Assembly: GCA_005885565.1 (NCBI GenBank)
Contig: VAXK01000253.1
Location: forward strand, 1 to 11,406
Origin: Actinomycetota bacterium
Lineage (GTDB): Bacteria; Actinomycetota; Thermoleophilia; Gaiellales; Gaiellaceae
Length of the DNA stretch: 11,406 bases
Direction: 5' to 3'
The first letter of the stretch is position 1; every line of letters begins with the position of its first letter. Shown piece by piece: positions 1 through 6,861 of this stretch. The notes under the pieces were generated by a model that had not been told where the DNA came from, ran no database searches, and saw only the letters and a program-made list of their open reading frames with translations. The translations under genes were made by a program, and so were the position numbers.

Positions 1-221
1 TCGAGCACCAGGACGTACGAGACGAAGTCCGCGCCCGCGCCGCCGTACTCCTCCGGGATGCAGACGCCCATCAGGCCGAGCTCGGCGAGTTCCGTGAAGA
101 GCTCGCGCGGGAACCGGTGCTCGCGGTCCCACTCGGCCGCGTGGGGCTCGATCTTCTCCTTCGCGACCTCCCGGGCGAGCGCCTGGATCTCGCGCTGATC
201 GTCCGACAGCCCGAAGTCCAT
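1..221 (-). CDS. Acyl-CoA dehydrogenase, N-terminal part (gene runs off the left edge)
   Basis: The reverse strand from the ATG at 221-219 encodes about 73 residues that begin MDFGLSDDQREIQALAREVA, followed by REHRFPRELFTELAELGLMG and PEEYGGAG. This is the classic N-terminal helical domain of flavin acyl-CoA dehydrogenases, which oxidise acyl-CoA to trans-2-enoyl-CoA and pass electrons to ETF. The family is usually about 380 residues, so roughly 300 residues, including the catalytic glutamate, lie outside the window and the substrate chain length cannot be told. There is no Shine-Dalgarno sequence. A TATACT box on the minus strand about 10 bases upstream suggests a leaderless or near-leaderless mRNA. 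The gene is divergent from the lipoprotein gene at 250 and on the same strand as the 3-hydroxyacyl-CoA dehydrogenase (6025-6861) and the thiolase (11223-11406). Family assignment is firm; the exact role is not known. Confidence 0.93.
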   Translation of the reverse strand, partial: MDFGLSDDQREIQALAREVAKEKIEPHAAEWDREHRFPRELFTELAELGLMGVCIPEEYGGAGADFVSYVLVL

Positions 222-231
222 CAGCCGCCCG

Positions 232-239
232 AGTATAGT
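232..239. promoter_or_regulatory. Palindromic -10 box serving two divergent genes
   Basis: AGTATAGT at 232-239 contains TATAGT (234-239) on the plus strand and TATACT (237-232) on the minus strand; each matches the TATAAT consensus at 5 of 6 positions. In an otherwise very GC-rich 28-base gap it sits 10 bases from the minus ATG (221) and 10 bases from the plus GTG (250). Transcription would then begin only about 4 bases before each start codon. No convincing -35 hexamer is seen on either side. The promoter role is inferred from sequence only. Confidence 0.5.
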
Positions 240-249
240 CGGGTGGGTC

Positions 250-675
250 GTGCGTCCCTGGCTCGCCGCGGCCTTTGTCCTGGCTCTGCTGGCGGGCTGC
301 GGCGGCGCCGATCACTCGCCCGCCGGCGTCGTCCGCGCGTGGAGCAAGGCGCTGAACGCCGGCGACAACCACGCCGCCGCCGACCTCTTCGCGCCGGGCG
401 CGCAGGTGATCCAGGGCCCGGTCGTGATCAGGCTTCGCACGCACGCCGACGCGATCGTCTGGAACGCCGGCCTTCCCTGCTCGGGCAAGATCGTCGCCCT
501 CTCGACGAGCGGGGCCACGGTCACGGCGACCTTCCTCCTCGGTGACCGGCCGACGAGCGCCTGCGACGGCCCCGGCCATCGCGCGACGGCGGTCTTCCGC
601 ATTCGCGGCGGCAAGATCGTGCTCTGGCACCAGGTGCCCGACACGGCGCCGCCGCCCCCGCCGCCCGCGGTCTGA
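250..675 (+). CDS. Small NTF2-like lipoprotein
   Basis: The 141-residue product begins with a lipoprotein signal: MRPW, a hydrophobic stretch, then the lipobox LLAGC with the lipidated cysteine at residue 17. It is therefore expected to be anchored to the outer face of the cytoplasmic membrane. The mature part (VVRAWSKALNAGDNHAAADLF) has the helix typical of NTF2-like/SnoaL-fold proteins, followed by alternating beta segments. Two further cysteines (in PCSGK and SACDGP) could form a disulfide. The C-terminus is a proline-rich tail (six prolines in a row). Start is GTG; the G-rich stretch GGGTGGG just upstream is too close to be an ideal Shine-Dalgarno sequence, which fits a near-leaderless mRNA. 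Such proteins lack a single known function, and no catalytic residues can be assigned. The gene is divergent from the acyl-CoA dehydrogenase and precedes the sulfate operon by 84 bases. Confidence 0.8.
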   Translation: MRPWLAAAFVLALLAGCGGADHSPAGVVRAWSKALNAGDNHAAADLFAPGAQVIQGPVVIRLRTHADAIVWNAGLPCSGKIVALSTSGATVTATFLLGDRPTSACDGPGHRATAVFRIRGGKIVLWHQVPDTAPPPPPPAV

Positions 676-688
676 GACTCACTCCGAT

Positions 689-718
689 TTGACGCCGCGG
701 CAGGCGTGTACGTAATGT
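689..718 (+). promoter_or_regulatory. Candidate promoter of the sulfate transport operon
   Basis: TTGACG at 689-694 matches the -35 consensus at 5 of 6 bases. The -10 partner is weaker: GTAATG (712-717, spacing 17) or TAATGT (713-718, spacing 18). This is the only AT-richer patch between the lipoprotein stop (675) and the binding-protein start (760), and it gives a 5' leader of about 35 bases. The -35 is reasonable; the -10 is uncertain. Confidence 0.4.
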
Positions 719-736
719 CCAGCAACCTCATGGACA
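716..736. promoter_or_regulatory. Operator-like inverted repeat upstream of the sulfate operon
   Basis: A perfect 6-bp inverted repeat, TGTCCA (716-721), N9, TGGACA (731-736), lies over the expected transcription start of the sulfate operon. The half-site spacing of about 15 bases centre to centre suits a dimeric winged-helix repressor. The position would block RNA polymerase. The Rrf2-type regulator encoded at 4416-4871 is an obvious candidate ligand, but this pairing is inference. Confidence 0.35.
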
Positions 737-759
737 AAGTCGGAAGATGAGAGGTGTCA

Positions 760-1714
760 ATGAAAGCTATTAGTCTGATCGCTGCGGTCGGACTGGCCGC
801 CGGAGTCCTCCTGACGAGCGCCGGAGCCTCGACGAAGGGCGGCTCGATCTCGCTCGTCGCCTACTCGACCCCGAAGGAGGCGTACGGCCAGCTCATCGAG
901 GCCTTCCAGAAGACGAAGGCCGGCAAGGGTGTGAGCTTCACGCAGTCGTACGGCGCGTCAGGCGACCAGGCCCAGGCGGTCGTGAACGGACTGCACGCCG
1001 ACGTCGTCGCGTTCTCGCTCGAGCCGGACGTCACCACCCTCGTGAAGGCGCACCTCGTCAGCCCGAGCTGGAACAAGAACCCCTGGCACGGGATGGTCAC
1101 CCGCTCGGTCGAATGGCAACCCGAAGCACATCCGCGACTGGGAGGACCTCGTCAAGCCGGGCGTCCAGGTCGTGACGCCGAACCCGTTCACCTCCGGCGG
1201 CGCGCGCTGGAACGTCATGGCCGCCTACGGCGCGATGCGCCGCAAGGGCAAGACCGACGCGCAGGCGATCGCGTACCTGAGCAAGCTCTTCCACCACGTG
1301 GTCTCGCAGGACAAGAGCGCGCGCGAGGCCCTGCAGACCTTCCTCGCCGGCCGCGGCGACGTGATGCTCGCCTACGAGAACGAGGCGATCCTCGCCCAGC
1401 GCAAGGGCCAGCCCGTCTACTACCTGATCCCGAAGGCGACGATCCGGATCGAGAACCCGGTCGCGGTGACGACGAAGGCCTCCGCGCCGGCGCGTGCCTT
1501 CGTCCCGTTCCTGCACACCGCGAAGGCCCAGACGATCTTCGGGCAGAACGGCTACCGGCCGGTGCTGCGGAGCGTGGTGAAGAAGTTCAACTACCCCGTC
1601 CGGCCGTGGCTCTTCACGATCCAGAAGCTCGGCGGCTGGAGCAAGGTCGAGAAGCGCTTCTTCGACCCGAAAGGTGGCGTCATGGCCAAGATCGAGGCGG
1701 GGCTTGGCAAGTAA
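760..1714 (+). pseudogene. Sulfate-binding periplasmic-type protein, frameshifted by an apparent 17-base deletion
   Basis: The product resembles Sbp/CysP, the extracytoplasmic binding protein that delivers sulfate (or thiosulfate) to the CysTWA importer. Start ATG 760 is preferred over GTG 754 because GAGG at 751-754 is correctly spaced. A signal peptide (about residues 1-23, MKAISLIAAVGLAAGVLL) is followed by SLVAYSTPKEAY, FTQSYGASGDQAQAV and DVVAFSLEPDV, all typical. The frame is good to VTRSV (ending 1110). From about 1112 the family sequence resumes in the next frame: NGNPKHIRDWEDLVKPG, then TPNPFTSGGARWN and a normal C-terminus ending at TAA 1712-1714. The usual linking segment (about VVAFVVR) is missing. 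Restoring 17 bases gives 972 bases, or 323 residues, a normal family length. As read, the protein would be truncated and fused to a nonsense tail. It could be a real recent mutation or an assembly error. No slippery sequence supports programmed frameshifting. Confidence 0.85.
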
Positions 1715-2528
1715 CGCGGCCGCGGTTGCGGCGCCGCGGCCCCTGGGCGTCCGGGCTCCGGTCGTGCAGGGGCTCGCGACGATGTATCTCGGCTTCGTCG
1801 TCCTCCTCCCGCTCGCCGCGCTCGTCTGGCGCTCGAGCCGAGAGGGACGCCACGGCTTCTGGCAGGCCGTCTCGGCGCCCGAGGCCGTGGCCGCGCTGAA
1901 GCTGACACTCGTCGCCGCGGTCGTCGTCGCGGCGATCAACGCCGTGATGGGGACCGTGCTCGCGTGGGTGCTCGTGCGTGACCGCTTCGTCGGCCGGGGC
2001 GTCGTGAACGCGCTGATCGACCTGCCGTTCGCGCTGCCGACGATCGTCGCCGGGCTCACGCTCGTCGCGCTGTACGGGCCGCGCAGCCCGGTCGGCATCA
2101 GCGCCGCCTACACCCGCGGCGCGGTCGTCCTCGCCCTCCTCTTCGTGACGCTGCCCTTCGTCGTCCGGACCGTGCAGCCGACCCTGCTCGAGCTCGACCG
2201 CGAGATGGAGGAGGCCGCCGCGTCGCTCGGGGCCGGCAGGCTCACCGTGTTCCGGCGCATCGTGCTGCCGAACCTCGTGCCGGCGATCCTCTCCGGCGTC
2301 GCGCTCGCCTACGCGCGGGCGATCGGCGAGTTCGGCTCGGTCGTCCTCATCACCGGGAACCTGCCCTTCAAGACGGAGGTCTCGTCGGTCTACATCTACG
2401 GGCAGATCCAGAGCGGCGCGCCGGGGACCGCGGCCGCCGTGTCGGTGCTCCTGCTCTCGATCTCGCTGGGCGTGCTGCTCCTGATCGGCGCGGTGCGGCG
2501 CTGGGCCTGGAGGCACGACGTTGGCTAG
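1704..2528 (+). CDS. cysT: Sulfate ABC transporter permease CysT (CysU)
   Basis: This is one of the two membrane subunits of the sulfate importer. I choose TTG 1704 because GAGG at 1694-1697 lies 6 bases upstream; the start overlaps the end of the binding-protein gene by 11 bases, suggesting translational coupling. The resulting 274 residues have six hydrophobic segments. The EAA loop that docks to CysA is clear (EEAAASLGAGRL, about residues 169-180, followed by RRIVLPNLVPA). The CysT-specific stretch RAIGEFGSVVLITGNLPFKT (about 205-224) is nearly the same as in characterised CysT proteins and separates it from molybdate ModB. A longer GTG start at 1674 is open but has no good ribosome-binding site. 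Its stop overlaps the cysW start by 8 bases. Confidence 0.93.
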   Translation: MASNAAAVAAPRPLGVRAPVVQGLATMYLGFVVLLPLAALVWRSSREGRHGFWQAVSAPEAVAALKLTLVAAVVVAAINAVMGTVLAWVLVRDRFVGRGVVNALIDLPFALPTIVAGLTLVALYGPRSPVGISAAYTRGAVVLALLFVTLPFVVRTVQPTLLELDREMEEAAASLGAGRLTVFRRIVLPNLVPAILSGVALAYARAIGEFGSVVLITGNLPFKTEVSSVYIYGQIQSGAPGTAAAVSVLLLSISLGVLLLIGAVRRWAWRHDVG

Positions 2529-3312
2529 ATACGCGCTGCGCTTCGCCGGTCTCTCGTACCTCGCGGTGCTGCTCGTCGCACCCGTGGGGCTCGTCTTCTG
2601 GCGCACCTTCGAGCACGGGCTCGCGCCGGTCTGGCACGCGGTGACGACGCACGACGCGCGGCACGCCTTCTGGCTCACGATCCTGATCGCGCTGATCGCG
2701 GTGCCTGCGAACACCGTCTTCGGCGTCGGGCTCGCGCTCGCGATCGTGCGGCGGCGGTTCCCCGGCAAGGGGCTCGTGAACGCGGTGGTCGACCTGCCGC
2801 TCGCGCTCTCGCCGGTCGTCGTCGGGTTGGCGCTCCTCCTGCTCTACGGGCGGCTCGGCTGGTTCGGGCCGTTCTTCGAGCGGCACGGGATCCACGTCGT
2901 CTTCGCTCTGCCGAGCATGATCCTGGCCACGATCTTCGTCTCGCTGCCGTTCGTCGTCCGCGAGGTCGTCCCGGTCCTGCGCGAGATCGGGACGGAGCAG
3001 GAGCAGGCCGCCTCGACGCTCGGCGCGTCGAGCCTCCAGACACTGGTGCGGATCACGCTCCCGGCCATACGCTGGGCGATCGCGTACGGCGTCGTCCTGA
3101 CGACCGCGCGGTGCCTCGGCGAGTTCGGCGCGGTGAGCGTCGTCTCGGGCCACCTCGTCGGCCGGACGGAGACGGCCACGCTCTACGTCCAGGACCAGTT
3201 CGAGGGCTTCGACCTCACCGGCGCGTACGCTGCGTCCGTCCTGCTGGCGTTGATCGCGATCGCGACGCTCGTGGCGATGAACGCCTTCCGCCCCAAGGAG
3301 GCGACGCGGTGA
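2521..3312 (+). CDS. cysW: Sulfate ABC transporter permease CysW
   Basis: Second membrane subunit of the sulfate importer, 263 residues. Start TTG 2521 follows GGAGG (2509-2513) by 7 bases and overlaps cysT by 8 bases. Hydrophobic segments occur near residues 11-28, 50-76, 92-110, 126-148, 185-205 and 236-254. The EAA loop is at about 161-182 (EQAASTLGASSLQTLVRITL), and the CysW hallmark CLGEFGAVSVVSGH at 198-211 matches the family. CysW pairs with CysT and CysA to form the transport channel. The gene stop TGA overlaps the cysA GTG start by four bases (GTGA). No damage is seen, in contrast to the frameshifted first gene of the operon. Confidence 0.93.
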   Translation: MARYALRFAGLSYLAVLLVAPVGLVFWRTFEHGLAPVWHAVTTHDARHAFWLTILIALIAVPANTVFGVGLALAIVRRRFPGKGLVNAVVDLPLALSPVVVGLALLLLYGRLGWFGPFFERHGIHVVFALPSMILATIFVSLPFVVREVVPVLREIGTEQEQAASTLGASSLQTLVRITLPAIRWAIAYGVVLTTARCLGEFGAVSVVSGHLVGRTETATLYVQDQFEGFDLTGAYAASVLLALIAIATLVAMNAFRPKEATR

Positions 3313-4265
3313 GCATCGTCGTCCGCGAGATCTCGAAGAGCTTCGGCGAGTTCGCCGCTCTGCGGGACGTCTCGCTCGAGGTGCCGACCGGCTCGCTCAC
3401 GGCACTCCTCGGCCCGAGCGGGAGCGGGAAGTCGACGCTCCTACGCGTGATCGCCGGCCTGGAGCGGCCGGACACGGGCGGCGTGTCGATCGCGGAGGAG
3501 GACGTGACGGCGGAGGCGCCGCAGCGGCGCGGCGTCGGCTTCGTCTTCCAGCACTACGCGGCCTTCAAGCACATGACCGTGTACGAGAACGTCGCCTTCG
3601 GCCTGCGGATCCGGCACCGGCCGCGCACGGAGATCCGCGAGCGCGTCGGCGAGCTCCTGCGGCTGGTGCAGCTCGAGGGGTTCGCCGAGCGCTACCCCGC
3701 TCAGCTCTCGGGCGGCCAGCGGCAGCGGATGGGCCTCGCGCGGGCGCTCGCCGTCGACCCGAAGGTGCTCCTCCTGGACGAGCCGTTCGGCGCGCTGGAC
3801 GCACGCGTGCGGAAGGAGCTCCGCGCCTGGCTGCGGCGGCTCCACGACGAGACGCACACGACGACCGTGATCGTCACGCACGACCAGGAGGAGGCGATGG
3901 AGGTCGCCGACCGGATCGCCCTGATGAACGAGGGCCGGATCGAGCAGGTCGGGACGCCGCGCGACCTCTACGAGCGGCCGGGGAACGAGTTCGTGATGAG
4001 CTTCGTCGGGCCGGTGAACCGCGTCGGCGACGCGTACATCCGCCCGCACGACCTGGAGCTCTGCTCGGAGCCGAACGGGTCGACGCAGGAGGCGATGGTG
4101 GAGCGGCTCGTCCACCTCGGCTTCGAGGTGCGCGTAGAGCTCGTCCGCGACGACGGCACGCGCCTCTCCGCCCAGGTGACGCGCGAGGAGGCCGCCGCGC
4201 TCGAGCTCGACGTGGGCCAGATCGTCTACGTCCGCGCAGTCCGCCAGACGACCTTCACCTCGTAG
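3309..4265 (+). CDS. cysA: Sulfate ABC transporter ATP-binding protein CysA
   Basis: The ATPase that powers the importer, 318 residues. The true start is GTG 3309: AAGGAGG at 3295-3301 is a strong ribosome-binding site 7 bases upstream, and the start overlaps the cysW stop. All nucleotide-binding motifs are intact: Walker A GPSGSGKS (35-42), Q-loop Q81, signature LSGGQ (133-137), Walker B LLLDE (154-158), D-loop ALD (162-164) and switch H191. After about residue 235 a short C-terminal region (PVNRVGDAYIRPHDLEL and on to VRAVRQTTFTS) resembles the TOBE-like domain of CysA (DAYIRPHD is typical). It is a little shorter than E. coli CysA (365 residues). Family and operon position make sulfate the likely substrate; thiosulfate or other oxyanions cannot be excluded. 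Confidence 0.95.
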   Translation: MSIVVREISKSFGEFAALRDVSLEVPTGSLTALLGPSGSGKSTLLRVIAGLERPDTGGVSIAEEDVTAEAPQRRGVGFVFQHYAAFKHMTVYENVAFGLRIRHRPRTEIRERVGELLRLVQLEGFAERYPAQLSGGQRQRMGLARALAVDPKVLLLDEPFGALDARVRKELRAWLRRLHDETHTTTVIVTHDQEEAMEVADRIALMNEGRIEQVGTPRDLYERPGNEFVMSFVGPVNRVGDAYIRPHDLELCSEPNGSTQEAMVERLVHLGFEVRVELVRDDGTRLSAQVTREEAAALELDVGQIVYVRAVRQTTFTS

Positions 4266-4415
4266 AGCCACCCTCTTCTCCGTTAGACGCGGGCGCGGGC
4301 GCGAACCGGGAGCCCCTGACCCCGCCCACCAGCCGTCAGGCTATCGCCGCGCGACGTACGGGTCTGTGCCGACTCGGCGCCGAAAAGACGCAGCCGCCGC
4401 ACCGCCGCTCGCCGG
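4266..4415. other. Gap between convergent cysA and the Rrf2 gene
   Basis: This 150-base gap separates two genes that point towards each other, so a terminator would be expected. I see only a short stem AGCC-GTCA-GGCT (4331-4342) and a 10-bp palindrome TCGGCGCCGA (4374-4383) followed by a short A-run. Neither is a convincing intrinsic terminator, and no open frame or RNA gene is recognisable. Confidence 0.4.
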
Positions 4416-4871
4416 CTAGTGCGGAGACCAGGCGTCCGGGTCGCGGGCGAGCGCCTCGACCGCCGGCGGCAGCTCGCCGCGGGCGAGGTCGGCGACGGTC
4501 GTCTCCTCGAGCACGGAGCGCAGGCTCGCCCGAACCGCGATCCACACCTCGCGGAGGCGGCCCGCCGGCCCCGGGTACTCGACGTCCTGCGGCCCGACGC
4601 CGCGCACGTTCGCGATCGGCCCCTCAACGGCCCGGATCACCTCGGCAAGGCTGACCTCCTCGGCCGCGCGCGCGAGCCAGTAGCCGCCCTCGACGCCGCG
4701 TTGGCTGCGGACGATCCCCGCATGCCGCAGCTCGAGGAGGATGTTCTCGAGGAACTTGAGCGGGATCTCCTGGGCCTGCGCGATCCGCTCGCCCTTCACC
4801 GGCCCGTCGCCGGCCGCGGCGAGCTCGATCACCGCGCGCAACGCGTAGTCCGCCTTCGCCGAGACGCGCAC
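4416..4871 (-). CDS. Rrf2-family transcriptional regulator lacking cysteines
   Basis: A 151-residue winged-helix regulator. The N-terminus MRVSAKADYALRAVIELA, the recognition region PLKFLENILLELRHAGIV (about 37-54) and the wing RSQRGVEGGYWLA (55-67) followed by ISLAEVIRAVEGP-like residues (73-85) are diagnostic of Rrf2. IscR, NsrR and RsrR bind Fe-S clusters through cysteines, but this protein contains no cysteine at all, so it cannot hold a cluster in that way. In that respect it is like CymR, the Rrf2 repressor of sulfur assimilation in Bacillus. It lies convergent to the sulfate operon and 19 bases downstream of the HD-GYP gene, and may be cotranscribed with the latter. Start GTG 4871 gives the normal family N-terminus; the ribosome-binding site is poor. 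A role in sulfur control is inference from location and the missing cysteines. Confidence 0.9.
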   Translation of the reverse strand: MRVSAKADYALRAVIELAAAGDGPVKGERIAQAQEIPLKFLENILLELRHAGIVRSQRGVEGGYWLARAAEEVSLAEVIRAVEGPIANVRGVGPQDVEYPGPAGRLREVWIAVRASLRSVLEETTVADLARGELPPAVEALARDPDAWSPH

Positions 4872-4890
4872 GACCCCATTCTCGCCAAAG

Positions 4891-5961
4891 CTAGGCCGCG
4901 AGCTCGAAACGCCGGCAGATCTCGCGCAACGCCGGCTCGCGCTCGCGGAACGCCTCCACCACCGTCGGATCGAACTGGCGCCCCGACTGGCCGCGGATCT
5001 CGGCGCCGGCCGTCTCCCACGAGCCGCGCCGGCGGTAGGGCCGGTCGCTCGTCATCGCGTCGAGCGTGTCGGCGACCGCAAAGATCCGCGCCGCGAGCGG
5101 GATCTCCTCGCCGCCGACGCCGTCCGGGTAGCCGTCGCCGTCCCAGCGCTCGTGGTGCGAGCGCACGACGAGCAGTCCCTGCCCCTTGAGGAAGGCGACG
5201 CCGCCGAGCATCTGCTCGCCGAGCACGGTGTGCGTCTGCATCAGCCGCCGCTCGTCCTCGGTCAGCGGGCCCGGCTTCTGGAGCACGCTGTCCGGGATCC
5301 CGATCTTGCCCACATCGTGGAGGAGGAAGCCGTACTCGGCCGACGGCTGCTCCACGAGCTCGGGGGCGAGCGCCCCTCCGAGCTCGACCGCGTACTCCTG
5401 CACCCGCTGGGAGTGGGCGCGCGTCCCCGTGTCCTTCGACTCGAGCGCGCTCGCGAGCGCGGCGACCGTCTCGCGGTAGGCCTCCTGCACGAGGACGCGC
5501 TGCCCTCGCTCGAGGTCGAGCAGATGCCGGAGGTCGCGCGCGTAGAGCAGCAGCTGCTCCTCGGGATCCTTGTTCTTCCCCGCGCGGAACGGCACGCCGT
5601 ACAGGCCTCCCGCGAGCCGCTCGACGACGGCGAGGAGCTCGAGCGGGCTGAACGGCTTGCGGATGTACGCGTCCGCGCCGGCCGCATCCGAGGCGACGAG
5701 GCTCCCGCCGTCCGAGCCGGAGAGGAGCACGATCGGGATCGAGCTCGTCGCCGGGTCGGACTTCAGCGAACGGCAGAGATCGAGCCCGCTCTCGCCCGGC
5801 ATGAGCACGTCGAGGACGATCACGTCGGGACGGCGCGCCTCGATCCGGCGGCGCGCCTCGCGCGCGTCCTCCGCCTCCTCCACCTGGAGATCGACCACCT
5901 CGAACGTCGTGCGGACGAGTGCCCGAAGAGCCGCATCGTCGTCGACCAGCAAGAGCCGCAA
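4891..5961 (-). CDS. Response regulator with HD-GYP output domain (probable c-di-GMP phosphodiesterase)
   Basis: A 356-residue two-domain protein. Residues 1-120 are a receiver domain with acidic pocket D7-D9, phospho-acceptor D51 (VIVLDVLMPG) and K102 (YIRKPFSP). A helical linker (about 130-165) leads to an HD-GYP domain with H183, the H215-D216 pair (LLHDVGKIGIPD), H244, H269-H270 (HHERWDGDGYP) and GYP at 277-279. All expected metal ligands and the GYP signature are present, so hydrolysis of cyclic di-GMP is likely, switched by phosphorylation from a histidine kinase not in this window. The start is TTG 5961, directly after the receiver's normal N-terminal boundary; the G-rich ribosome-binding site upstream lies in a hairpin loop (5962-5978). 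The 3' end is 19 bases before the Rrf2 gene on the same strand. RpfG is the best-known protein with this architecture; the output controlled here is unknown. Confidence 0.94.
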   Translation of the reverse strand: MRLLLVDDDAALRALVRTTFEVVDLQVEEAEDAREARRRIEARRPDVIVLDVLMPGESGLDLCRSLKSDPATSSIPIVLLSGSDGGSLVASDAAGADAYIRKPFSPLELLAVVERLAGGLYGVPFRAGKNKDPEEQLLLYARDLRHLLDLERGQRVLVQEAYRETVAALASALESKDTGTRAHSQRVQEYAVELGGALAPELVEQPSAEYGFLLHDVGKIGIPDSVLQKPGPLTEDERRLMQTHTVLGEQMLGGVAFLKGQGLLVVRSHHERWDGDGYPDGVGGEEIPLAARIFAVADTLDAMTSDRPYRRRGSWETAGAEIRGQSGRQFDPTVVEAFREREPALREICRRFELAA

Positions 5962-5978
5962 GCGAAACCCCCTTTCGC
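5962..5978 (-). promoter_or_regulatory. Hairpin with the ribosome-binding site in its loop, next to the HD-GYP start codon
   Basis: On the minus strand GCGAAA-GGGGG-TTTCGC forms a perfect 6-bp stem with a 5-base loop. The stem ends exactly at the TTG start codon (5961). The loop G-run, with AAA from the stem, is the only Shine-Dalgarno-like sequence for this gene, spaced about 6 bases from the start. A folded mRNA would pair part of the site and could modulate translation. The structure is visible; its function is inferred. Confidence 0.45.
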
Positions 5979-6024
5979 AGAGCTCGCCCGCGGTATCGGC
6001 GCGAGAGGAGAGCGGCTTTAGCCC

Positions 6025-6861
6025 CTAGGACGAGTAGTCGTAGAAACCGCGTCCGCTCTTCCGCCCGAGCCGCCCGGCCTGGACGTACTGGCGAAGCAGC
6101 GGGCACGGCGCGTACTTCGCCTGCCCGAGCCCTCGGTGCAGCACCTCCATGATCGCGACGCAGGTGTCGAGGCCGATCAGGTCGGCGAGCGCGAGCGGGC
6201 CCAGCGGGTGCGCGAAGCCGAGCTTCGCGATCGTGTCGATCGCCTCCGGCTCCGCGACCCCCTCCATGAGGGCGTAGGCGGCCTCGTTGATGAAGGGCAT
6301 GAGGATCCGGTTCGAGACGAAGCCGGGAAAGTCGCGCGCCTCGGCCGGCTCCTTGCCGAGGTCGCGGGCGAGCTCGACGATCGCGGCCGCGGTCTCGTCC
6401 GAGGTCTCGAGGCCGCGGATCACCTCGACGAGCCGGAGCACGGGCACGGGGTTGAAGAAGTGCATCCCGACGACCCGCTCCGGTCGCCCGGTCACGGCCG
6501 CGAGCGACGTGATCGGGATCGACGACGTGTTGGAGGCGAGGATCGCCTCCGGCGGGAGGAGCTCGTCGGCGCGGCGGAAGACGTCCTCCTTCACCGCTGC
6601 GTCCTCGACCACGGCCTCGATCATCAGGTCGGCAGCGGCCAGGTCGTCGACCGGCTCGACCCGCACGAGCACCTCGTCCGGATCGGCCCCGCCCTTCTCC
6701 GCCAGCTTCGCGAGGCTCCGCCGCATCGTCTCGAGCCCGTGCTCCACGGCGCCCGGGGCGGCGTCGTGGAGGAGCACCCGCCGCCCCGAGGCGGCGACGA
6801 CCTGCGCGATCCCGCCCCCCATCTGGCCGGCGCCGACGACGAGGACGCGCTCGAGCTTCAC
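6025..6861 (-). CDS. 3-hydroxybutyryl-CoA dehydrogenase (3-hydroxyacyl-CoA dehydrogenase family)
   Basis: This 278-residue enzyme would interconvert 3-hydroxyacyl-CoA and 3-oxoacyl-CoA with NAD(P), a step of beta-oxidation or butyrate-type metabolism. The N-terminal Rossmann motif is GAGQMG (10-15). The catalytic region has SNTSS (110-114), His134 in GMHFFNPVPV and Glu146 in LVEVIRG. Further on come GFVSNRILMPFINEAA, HPLGPLALADLIGLD and the family C-terminus GRKSGRGFYDY. The length matches stand-alone Hbd/PaaH enzymes (about 280 to 290), not the large FadB fusions. Start GTG 6861 leads straight into the Rossmann strand; no ribosome-binding site is apparent upstream. It is divergent from the 94-residue gene at 6912 and followed after 63 bases by the HD-GYP gene. 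Chain-length preference cannot be read from the sequence. Confidence 0.94.
   Translation of the reverse strand: MKLERVLVVGAGQMGGGIAQVVAASGRRVLLHDAAPGAVEHGLETMRRSLAKLAEKGGADPDEVLVRVEPVDDLAAADLMIEAVVEDAAVKEDVFRRADELLPPEAILASNTSSIPITSLAAVTGRPERVVGMHFFNPVPVLRLVEVIRGLETSDETAAAIVELARDLGKEPAEARDFPGFVSNRILMPFINEAAYALMEGVAEPEAIDTIAKLGFAHPLGPLALADLIGLDTCVAIMEVLHRGLGQAKYAPCPLLRQYVQAGRLGRKSGRGFYDYSS

Noticed and set aside
676..759. Riboswitch (for example SAM-type) in the sulfate operon leader
   Set aside because: The 84-base gap is too short and lacks recognisable conserved riboswitch cores; only the promoter and inverted repeat are supported.
1105..1120. Programmed ribosomal frameshift in the sulfate-binding protein gene
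   Set aside because: No slippery heptamer, stimulatory hairpin or internal ribosome-binding site is seen, and a conserved stretch of about 6 residues is missing, which a frameshift signal would not explain but a 17-base deletion does.
1097..2098. A 333-codon minus-strand open frame over the sulfate-binding protein and cysT genes
   Set aside because: Antisense shadow; no recognisable domain, and the plus-strand frames carry diagnostic family sequence.
4331..4383. Intrinsic terminator between cysA and the Rrf2 gene
   Set aside because: The AGCC/GGCT stem is only 4 bp and the TCGGCGCCGA palindrome has no loop and no T-run on either strand.
6014..6023. GGCTTTAGCC palindrome at the 3' end of the dehydrogenase gene as a terminator
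   Set aside because: The stem is only 4 bp with a 2-base loop and no T-tract follows.
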